This document shows, in pieces, positions 55,828-64,000 of a DNA stretch of 64,000 bases. A model generated the notes under the pieces. It worked only from the letters and a program-made list of their open reading frames with translations. It was not told the DNA's origin and did not search any database. Every line of letters starts with the position of its first letter. Position 1 is the first letter of the stretch. Made by a program: the position numbers and the translations under genes. Source of the DNA: Halichoerus grypus (taxonomy: Eukaryota; Chordata; Mammalia; Carnivora; Phocidae); contig NC_135720.1 in the NCBI RefSeq assembly GCF_964656455.1, forward strand, positions 52,850,598 through 52,914,597. The letters run 5' to 3'.

Positions 55828-56264
55828 AAATTATTTGCATTTAAAATATCACCATATTTTTAAGAAACATGATTCTATCTTTGACTTCCTCATCAATCTC
55901 TCAAATTCTTTACCAATCTCTCAATTCTTTATTGCTACAGTGGCTTTTACTAGGTACCTATGGGTGTAGATTGTGCTATACCACCTGTATTCTCCATGCA
56001 GTATGGCACAAAAAGCAGAGTAATCACTTACTACTTATGGGATAAGTGGAAATAACATCACTATCAGAAAACATATGAGTGAATAAACCAAATGTTTGTG
56101 TTTTTTTTTTTAAACTAGATGCAGGTAAATGTGACAGTTTGAAATAATATCAACAACAACGACCACATTGAATTTTCACATCATCTTTGGAAGATAGATA
56201 CTCTTACACTGATTTTACAGTGTAATAGTATTTTGACAATTTATGTGGTTGAAATATTGCTGTT
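55828..56264. other. Unique sequence with a 20-base tandem duplication
   Basis: CAATCTCTCAAATTCTTTAC at 55894-55913 is followed directly by CAATCTCTCAATTCTTTATT at 55914-55933. Otherwise nothing is recognised. Confidence 0.6.
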
Positions 56265-56375
56265 ATGTTTACCTTAGGCAAATTAGCCTCACTGAACCTT
56301 ATTTTCTTATTCTGTAAAATAGTATATTGAACTAGGTTGTCCCTGCTGCAGTTTCAACTCTAACATTCTAAATAT
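56265..56375 (+). mobile_element. MIR fragment
   Basis: GGCAAATTAGCCTCACTGAA, CTTATTTTCTTATTCTGTAA then AATAGTATATTGAACTAGGT, CAGTTTCAACTCTAACATTC follows the MIR 3' half. Confidence 0.75.
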
Positions 56376-56619
56376 TTTTTAGTTAAGATGTACAGATGAT
56401 TCCTCTTAAAAGTTCAGATGTTCAGTTTATTAATCAGTATTTATAGATGAGACAGGAAGATTATCAGAGGATAACCATTGCCACTCATATTTTTCAAAAT
56501 AATGTAAAATGCACTGAATTTAGAGCCAGGAGTTTGTGTGATTCCCTTCTCCAGTTTCAAAAAGATAGATGTGTGTTTGTTTCATCATTTGTTCAAGTTT
56601 AAATAAAAATTTAGTTCCT

Positions 56620-56817
56620 TGGGGTGCCTGGGTGGCTCAGTCGATTAAGCATCTGCCTTTGGCTCAGGTCTTGATCCCAGGGTCCTGGGATCGAACCCCA
56701 CATCGGACTCTGCTCAGCGGGGAGCCTGCTTCTCCTTCCCCCTCTCCCTCTGCTGCTCCCCCTGTTTCTGTGTTCTCTCTCTCTCTCTGACAAATAAATA
56801 AATAAAATCTCTTTAAA
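56620..56817 (+). mobile_element. SINEC
   Basis: TGGGGTGCCTGGGTGGCTCA, GCCTTTGGCTCAGGTCTTGA, GATCGAACCCCACATCGGAC, CTCTGCTGCTCCCCCTGTTT, tail AAATAAATAAATAAAATCTC. Perfect 15-base duplication AAAAATTTAGTTCCT at 56605-56619 and 56818-56832. The ctgctgctccccctg body differs from copies with ctcccactccccctg. Confidence 0.96.
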
Positions 56818-56832
56818 AAAAATTTAGTTCCT

Positions 56833-58507
56833 AGTAAACAAAGCTTATTTGGTCTTGTCAGGTCAAGACAAAAGGCTACTTGTCAATTTTTCACATTCAA
56901 ATGAGTTTTAATATGAACGTTTTTGTTTTGGGACTTGGGAAATGTTGTATATGAACTTCAGTATCCTCTGTGATCAGGATGATAGAAAAATACCTTTGAA
57001 TTAAATTAAACTCTGGAAAGCTAGGCATTGCTTTCACATGCTAATAGATGGAATTTAAATTTGTATTTATTTTTAATCAGTTGCCTAGTACTAAAATAAA
57101 TTTGGATACCAGCAGTTCATAATAGTTAATAGCCTGTATAAATGGGTCCCAAGACACCTGTTCCTTTATTGTTAATGAAGCTCTATTTTATGTGCAGGAA
57201 GACTAGAGTTCCTGTTGATTCTCTGTCCTAGCATATCTCCCTGTCTCCTGTGTGCATATTTAAATAACATTAAGAAATGTTGTTTCCTCTTGTTTTCTGT
57301 CATCTCTAGAATTCTGCCAGACACAATTATTCTCTTTAATAGGTTGTTTCTTCCCAAATGCATTAGAGTGATATTTTTTCCTGTTTTGTGTGTTTTGAAT
57401 TTTTTTAGAATTAAACCTCAATCATGTAATGTTATGAGGATTTGATGTAAAATTATGATGAGTTAATAGCACCAGACACACAAATAGCCAAATAAAGTTT
57501 CTCAAGGAAAAAATAAATGACTTGTGGAAATTTTAATAGCCTGTGGAAATGCAAGAAAACAAAGAGGTAGAAATCAGTTCCCAGGCTCTAGTATTATCAT
57601 AGTTTATCCTCTGAGATTATTTAACTGTATATTATTCTCCCTATTGTCTTTTGCTGACAATTGGGAGACTTTGTAATTATTTTATTTCTGTTTGCTATTT
57701 CATATCAAGCAAGAGGTCATTGGTCTTCTTGCAAATAATTTGAAAGGGGAAAACCATATATACAAAGAACTATTATCCCAATCTACCAGACATTTGTGAG
57801 TTTCTACGTGGTAGAATTTTGCTATGAATAGGTGGCTCAAAATAACTTTTGTGATTTTATGGCATTCATTTCTACTCTCTTGGGGACAGTATATTAACAG
57901 GTTTTGAAGAACTGTTTTTATATGTGTGCTCCAGAAGAAGGTAAAAAGCATCCTTCTTATCTCTGCAGCTTTTTCCTTCTCCAAACACCTGAATTTTCAC
58001 TACTGTTGGTGATAGTTTAAAGGTCATTCTTGAAAAAGAGAATATCATATCATATCATATCTTGGAAAAAAAGAATATCGTATCATAAGTGAGAATTACA
58101 CTGCTGCATTTATTTTGTGACTGCTGAGAGTAGAAAATATGTTGTAACCAGCTCAAACACTGAGTACATCCTAAAAGAAGTGAAAATTCGCTATTCACAA
58201 GTCTTGCTGATAACGTTAATCTTTGTAAGAGGTAAACCTTACTATCTAGAATAATTCATAGGGAAAGGTGTTTCACACCTCGGTCTTGTATTTTGTTGAA
58301 TTCCTTTATAGTAAAATTTACTATACCAAATAATTCAGTACAACGATGTCTCTGCTTCAGTCTCATGCCTCTCTGCAATAGAAAAGAAATCTAACACTAA
58401 ATTGTGTATCCTGAAAAGATAAAAGTGATGATTGGAGATCTCTTTCTCATTAAGGGTGAAGAGAAAAATGAATCACAGTCTCTCTGGTGCACGTTTAGAA
58501 GCACACC
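56833..58507. other. Long unique stretch
   Basis: About 1.7 kb without a recognised repeat. A short ATATC repeat sits at 58046-58065 with a partial second copy at 58073. No exon signature that I can support. Confidence 0.4.
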
Positions 58508-58519
58508 TGAGGAGTATGT

Positions 58520-58562
58520 TTTATTTAAAAAAATTTTTTTAATTGAAGTATAGTTGACATAT
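58520..58562 (-). mobile_element. Tiny L1 3' end insertion, antisense
   Basis: About 43 bases: T/A run then AATTGAAGTATAGTTGACAT, the antisense end of an L1 3' UTR. Bracketed by TGAGGAGTATGT at 58508-58519 and TGAAGAGTATGT at 58563-58574, a 12-base duplication with one mismatch. Confidence 0.75.
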
Positions 58563-58574
58563 TGAAGAGTATGT

Positions 58575-58671
58575 GATTTTTGCCTAAATTGGCATATGCC
58601 TAGGATGTTCATATCATTATATTTAAAGCTCTTAGTTGATTCCGTTTTATTGCCAGGGTTGAGAACCACTC
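58575..58671 (+). mobile_element. MER5-type hAT MITE, right end
   Basis: Ends in CCAGGGTTGAGAACCACT, the right inverted terminus of MER5-like elements, preceded by a decayed body. The left end is not visible. Confidence 0.55.
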
Positions 58672-61235
58672 TTAGAAGAAGATAAGCGAAGCTGGGGGCT
58701 ATTGGTTGCTAGGTAGTTTCAGACACATTGAAAACCCTCTGAAAAGGGCTTCTGGTTATGTGAGCTCTTGGGTAGTGATCACTCACTGTAGGTAGGCATG
58801 TAGGTTTTTTGGGTGGATGAGTTTGGTACCTTATTGGAGACTCTCCAGCCTCATATGAGAAAGGAGGCTCTTTCCTAGTTTCCCCAGGTTTAAATAATTC
58901 CCCCAAATTGTGTTATGGCAGCAGTTTTAGTAGACTGTGGAGTTCACTGTAGCTCATCCAAGATACATAATTAAAATTTTTTTTCCCAGTGAGTCAAATA
59001 TAAATCTAGAACAGTCTCTTCTACTCTTAAAATGTTTGAAATGAAACTTGTTGTTGTTGTTTCTCAGTTAAACCATGATATACTTTACATCATCCAGATC
59101 CACTCCTTTCATAAATATGCATACCCTTTTTCTGTATTCTCATCATGGCTTGTTCTGCAGAATGAAATACCTCACTTCCAATGAACTTGCTTTGATGTGA
59201 GAAGCAAAGAAAGAATTTATAAACGATGGAAGTCAGCAAATTTAGGGATAGATGCATGAGAGGGAGAATACAGGACAGTTACCATTTACTGAATGTTGTT
59301 TTATATAAGTGTAATCAGATGGCTGTTTATATAATTAAAAATAGTAAATATTATCCCAAGTTTTTTTTATTTTTTTTATTAGCATTCCTCCCCTCGCTTG
59401 GAAAATATGTCAGTGCCTCTAGGATGGGCCTGTTAAGAAAGGTTGCCAATGCTCCTGTGGAGCCCCCGGCTCAGGTCCAGCCCCCTCTGCCTGCCTTCCA
59501 GATACAGGGTTACTGCTGCAAATGTGTTGATAATGCATGCACGAATTGGCTGTTCAAACTTTCACTGCCAGACTAATCACATTTCTAGTTTCTTGGCTTA
59601 TTTAACTTTTTTAGCAAATAGTACCTAGCAAGTTACCGCAGTTAAACCTGTGGAATTCAGAGCACCTGCATCTCTGAAAGCCACTGCTATGTACCTGGAA
59701 TGGAATCTGATTTTTAAATAATGATTTTGCCACTTGCTTTTACAACCTGTTGTTTATGGTAAAGAAATTCTCTGTGCTTCTTACTTTCTCATTTGTTCTC
59801 GAAGAAAAGATGGCCCAGGAATACATTTACAGACATGGTTCCCCTTTCATTATTTCAATCCATTATTTTCTCCTCATGAGATTCATATTTGTGGTGATAG
59901 GCCCTGCATGGCAAGTGCTGAGAAAACATTTGTGCAGAGTCTTGCCAAGGAAGACTGTTGACTCTGTGGAGTATAGTATAGTGACTTCACTGTTCAAGAT
60001 CCTCGTGTGTTTATTAAAAAGAAAAAACCTCAGATACTAGTTAATTCTATTTGTCTAAATTACTAGATCTTGTGGTTAGTGTATTAAATTTATTAAATAG
60101 TTCAAGTGTATTTAATACAGTATTACAGCAGTTTTATTGATATACTGGCAGAGAAACAAACATGACCACTCTTTACCATCTGTTTATGCTATATAAAGAA
60201 GACCATGTTGGTTGCCATGGAAACTACATTTCCAAAACCACTGAGTGTTTGCTTAAAATCTCCAACCTTTTAAAATCATAAGCTTTATTCCTGAGAAAAA
60301 AGAATAGAAAAGTACATTTTAAAATTTCCAGCGATTTTCTAAAAGTAATTTTTCTGTAAAATTCATTTATTATTTCTAGGCTGATATTTTACCTCAAGGT
60401 TTCATAAATTAAATTGAGGGACTCTTAATTTGAGAATTTTTGGCATTTTCAAGAACTGGGGAGAAAATGTTAATGCTATCCTAATGAGGGGTGCCACCTA
60501 TTTTTTATAAGTAAAGGCTTTGCTTCTTCGGAAAAACTTTATTGATGTAACAGTTAAAAGGAGTCTAAAGAGGTAACAAATATAATAACATGGTATCTGG
60601 GGAGGAAAGGCAGTTGTAATGTAATTACCATGGCCAACCATGTTTAGTTACTGCTGTCCTATTAGCTAATATGAGAAAAATTATAGCAGGGAAGTTCTGG
60701 CTTTAAACAGAATGGTTCTGACTTTAAAAAGTGTGGGTATTAAAAATTACTCTGTTATAATAAGTGTAAATACAAGAACTATTTTGCAGTAAAATGAAAC
60801 AAATGGAGTAATTAAGTTGTACTAAAATTACATATTCATAAAAGATAATTTTTAATAATAGAATTTTAGAATCTTCTAAAGTATTCAAAATGTAAAATGT
60901 AAAATGTATAATTGAGTTTTACATTTAAAAATGGGAGGAAATCCTTATTTCAATGTATGCAGCTATAGATGCCAAACTAAGGTTATTCTGTTTGGTTTTC
61001 GTATTATAGACTTATTTAGGGATATAATGGTAGAGTTAAGTTTGTGTGAATCTTTTCTGTGATACTGAAAAATTAAGGTAATCATGGCCCATCCTTACAA
61101 AGTTTAAGAATCTTTTAAAGGTAAACTCATAATAGCTATACTAGCTTAATAGATTAATTTTCTGCTCTTTTTCAAACACATGACTGTTTTTGCTGCATTT
61201 TCTTACATAGGTTTGCTTTAAAACAAAATACATTT
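58672..61235. other. Longest repeat-poor stretch
   Basis: About 2.5 kb with no recognised interspersed repeat. It holds a GC-richer segment at 59395-59580 behind a T-rich tract ending TTATTAG, and a perfect-looking X-box GTTGCCATGGAAAC at 60211-60224. Otherwise AT-rich. Confidence 0.45.
60211..60224. promoter_or_regulatory. Candidate RFX X-box
   Basis: GTTGCCATGGAAAC matches the RFX-family X-box pattern (GTTGCC, two-base spacer, GGAAAC/GGCAAC). It lies in a repeat-poor region. A single motif match cannot show that it is used. Confidence 0.35.
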
Positions 61236-61250
61236 CTTAGTAACATTTTT

Positions 61251-61394
61251 TTAAATTTTACTTATTTTTTAAGTAGTTTTTTTTCAAGCCCCGTGTAGAG
61301 CCCAGAGTGGGGCTTGAACTCACGACCCTGCGATTAAGACCTGAGCTGAGATCAAGAGTGGGATGCTTAACTGACTGAGCCACCAAGGTGCCCC
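61251..61394 (-). mobile_element. SINE (body-poor tRNA-head type), antisense
   Basis: T-rich tail side, CAAGCCCCGTGTAGAGCCCA, GGGGCTTGAACTCACGACCC (B box side), GATCAAGAGTGGGATGC, head end GAGCCACCAAGGTGCCCC. Duplication CTTAGTAACATTTT left and CTTAGTAACCTTTT right. Confidence 0.92.
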
Positions 61395-61408
61395 CTTAGT
61401 AACCTTTT

Positions 61409-62716
61409 AAAATTGTGATATGCAAAATCGGACTGAGTAGGCCTCCGAATTGATAAACTTAATCATGTTTCTGTGATTTGGAAAGTTTCTTTACCAAAAA
61501 GTCGTAGCTTATTAGCCCATTCCCTTAAAATCTCATAAAAATATGAAGATGTTTTTCTATCACCTGAAAGATTATTTCAGAAATGTATATCAGTAGAAGG
61601 CTCTGTTAATGCTGTTTGGGAGGAAAGTACTGGATCCCACTGTAGTTAACTAAAGAACATTCTGGAAGAATGCAGACATAGAGAACAACCGTGTTTCTGA
61701 AAAGAATGAAAATATTAGACCTTTTAGTTGAGCTTAAATAATTTTGCTTAAAAACTATAATTTTCACCAATTTCTTATGCAGGCAATAGCTTGGAAAGTA
61801 TTTATATCACACTTGGAGACCAGATTGAATGGGGACCAGAGTATAGTGTGAAGACTGTCAGTGCTTATATAGTATAGATCACTTTTCAGCTCTTGAATAC
61901 TATGCAACAGTTAGAACTATTCAGTAAGCACAGATCAAAATACAAAATGTCTGAAGGTGAGGAACACATTCCAAACAGTCAAGCATTTTGATAGGCCTCA
62001 CTAATCTATTGATAAGTTTCTAGTTTCAACCTGTGTGTGAATAATAAAACAAAATGGTCCTGAAATATATTGGCCACAGGGTTCACCTGATCCTTAAACC
62101 TAGTATTAATCTGGCTACTTTTGAGGGAAGGGGGAACCTTTTGATATCAGATGATACAAATAATACCATTCTTGTTAATATAACCACACTAGAACTTTAT
62201 ACCAAGGGAAATCATTGCTTACAATCGAGGACCAAATTCATTAGGTTTTTGACACATGTGTTGAGAGGCAAGGATTTTATACTTTTATCATTGTCCTCGA
62301 ATTCATAAGGTTTGGAGCATTATTGGCAATGTGGAGAGAGTATTTTTGTCCCATTACTTTTTTCAATTTTATTTTATATTTTATTTTTAATATGGTAAAA
62401 AAAATTTTTTCTCTTTAAATTTTTATGTCATCCCTAGTTTCTCCCTCTCTCCTAAATTTGAGATATTTATTTTGCAGTATCTTTTTTAAAAGCCATTATG
62501 TAAAACAAAATCTCTATTTGTGACCTTTTCCTTTACCTTTTACATTATCATTATTACTAATGTGAAATATTTTTTTTCAGGGACAGGATAATGACTGTAT
62601 CTCAAATATTGAAACTTCCACTGTTCAGTCATTTGCTTATCAATTAAACCTCATAAATTTTCTTTTTTATTCATTTGAGAAAATTTGTCTGCAGCAATAT
62701 ATTTTTATCTTCCCAA
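61409..62716. other. Unique AT-rich sequence
   Basis: About 1.3 kb with no recognised repeat or gene. Confidence 0.4.
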
Positions 62717-62913
62717 TTTTTTTTTTTTAAGATTTATTTATTTATTTGAGAGAGGGAGAGACAGAGTATAAGCAGGGGAAGAGGCAGAGGGAGAGGGAGA
62801 AGCAGACTCCCCACTGAGCCGGGAGCCCGCCGTGGGGCTTGATCCCAGGACCTGGACATCCTGACCTGAGCCGAAGGCAGATGCTTAACCATCTGAGTCA
62901 TCCAGGCACCGCC
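62717..62913 (-). mobile_element. SINEC, antisense
   Basis: TTTTTTAAGATTTATTTATT tail side, GAAGAGGCAGAGGGAGAGGG, GCTTGATCCCAGGACCTGGA, head end CATCCAGGCACC followed by a C10 T10 tract. Target duplication not resolved. Confidence 0.94.
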
Positions 62914-63117
62914 CCCCCCCTTTTTTTTTTACTTTATTGAGCTAATGATACATATTTGCTCAGGAGAAGCAATGATTGTAAGTGTTCACCAATGTCTGGC
63001 ATGCTCTGATATGTGAGGAATGGGATATTTATATAGTACCTCCCCACAAAACTTACTAATTATAAAGAGGAAAAGTGTGTCTTTACTGTGGAAAAGTATG
63101 GTCAAAGTGAAAATCTC

Positions 63118-63480
63118 CTGTGAGGAAACAAACTGAAATTGAGGTGGGAAGAACACAAAATCATTTCTGTGATATTCCTGCCAAAGATGCACCACCTGAA
63201 TCTAATCATGACGAGATGTCTGGCAAACCCACATTGAGGGAGCTTCTACAAAATAACTGGCATGTAATCTTCAAAATCATCAAGGCCATGAAAGTCAAGG
63301 AAAAACTAAGAAACTGTTCTAGATTAAAGGAAACCAGAGACATGGCAACTAAGTACAATGTATAATTCTGAACGGGATCCTTCTGCTCTAACGAATATGA
63401 TTGGGATAATTGGCAAAACTTACATGGCATCTGAGAGTTAGATGGTAGTGATGTATTACTGACTTCTAAATGGTTCAGGA
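63118..63480 (+). mobile_element. L1M 3' UTR, sense
   Basis: CCACATTGAGGGAGCTTCTA, CAAAATAACTGGCATGTAAT, CATCAAGGCCATGAAAGTCA, AGGAAACCAGAGACATGGCA, GATTGGGATAATTGGCAAAA, AAATGGTTCAGGAAAAG: same family of old L1M 3' end as at 38101-38540, but covering its upstream part as well. Confidence 0.7.
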
Positions 63481-63569
63481 AAAGAAAATTCTTTGTTCTG
63501 TACTTAGAACTGTGCTGTGAGTTTGAGATTGGTTTTTAAGAAGGGGCAGGGAGGGTGAGGAAAGATGTA

Positions 63570-63765
63570 GGCTCTGGAATCTCATGCCTGGGTTAGAATC
63601 ATGACCCTACCACTTAATTATTACTTTCCTTGTGTCTCAGTTCGTCATCTGTAAAATTAAAATAAAAAATGGTACCCGACAACCTTGCGTGAGGTTTAAG
63701 TGAGTAAATGCATATAAAGTGCAAAGAGTAGTACATGCAGTAGATATTAGCTATTACTTGGGTTT
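63570..63765 (+). mobile_element. MIR
   Basis: GGAATCTCATGCCTGGGTTA, GAATCATGACCCTACCACTT, CCTTGTGTCTCAGTTCGTCA then TCTGTAAAATTAAAATAAAA, GTGAGGTTTAAGTGAGTAAA, GCAGTAGATATTAGCTATTA follow the MIR order along its whole length. Confidence 0.88.
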
Positions 63766-64000
63766 ATTTCTGGGATAAGTGGACACGAATGGGTGTATCA
63801 GTGAACAGTGTTTAGGATCTTGGATTATTTATTGTTTGTGGTGCTAAAGTGACCTTGATACTGATGGAAACATTTCAGCTTAGAAATATGAAGTGAACAG
63901 TGTGCTACAAGTCTGTACATTGAAATAAATGTAGATACTAACTTTTTTATTTGAGTAGTTATAGAGTTTAAAAACCAACAGTAGCTGTTTTATTTGAGTT
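63766..64000. other. No feature recognised
   Basis: AT-rich unique sequence to the window end. Confidence 0.4.

Noticed and set aside
58046..58085. ATATC pentanucleotide repeat
   Set aside because: Only about four units with a partial second copy; too short to claim more than a minor simple repeat.

Overview
The window looks like non-coding nuclear DNA from a carnivoran mammal. The diagnostic signal is 32 copies of the carnivore tRNA-derived SINE (SINEC/Can-SINE): a head with the core CCTGGGTGGCTCAG, a CT-rich body, and a tail of AAATAAATAAAATCTTT plus poly-A. There are also 3' ends of a carnivore-type L1. The SINE wording (CATCGGGCTCCCTGC, GGGAAGCCTGCTTCTCCC, GTGTTCCCTCTCTC) points to the arctoid branch (bears, seals, mustelids). 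A pinniped is my tentative favourite, from memory of such sequences only. The DNA is AT-rich, with no CpG island and no exon I can recognise, so it is either a large intron or intergenic.

Layout. 1-9.6 kb: L2 relics, an RPL38 processed pseudogene with perfect target-site duplications, old antisense L1 pieces, an antisense MLT1-type LTR, and five SINEs. 9.6-19 kb: L2 and L1 3' ends, MIRs, and a compound locus at 11.45-12.6 kb where a SINE lies inside a SINE inside an inverted repeat, next to a carnivore L1 tail. 19.1-21.1 kb: a decayed hAT transposon with three SINEs inside, two of them at the same target site. 24-26.7 kb: an old L1 5' region split by a second, internally inverted L1. 27-34 kb: antisense L1 and L2 relics cut up by SINEs. 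35.4-38.5 kb: a sense L1 block ending in two kinds of 3' region. 40.7-44.9 kb: the densest SINE cluster (nine copies). 45.1-46 kb: a carnivore L1 3' end. 48.1-53.15 kb: a nearly full-length antisense ancient L1. 54.9-55.8 kb: two cut-and-paste transposons (Tigger/MER8-like and MER20). 56.8-61.2 kb: the longest stretch with few repeats. 61.2-64 kb: SINEs, an L1M 3' region and a MIR.

No functional protein-coding gene, tRNA gene, structured RNA gene or CRISPR array can be supported. Open frames in this window are short, or fall in SINE and L1 sequence. The value of the window is its record of insertion order: target-site duplications can be read around most SINEs, and several loci show unusual insertion or rearrangement products, listed as findings. 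Repeat family names come from recalled consensus sequences, not a search, so subfamily names are tentative.
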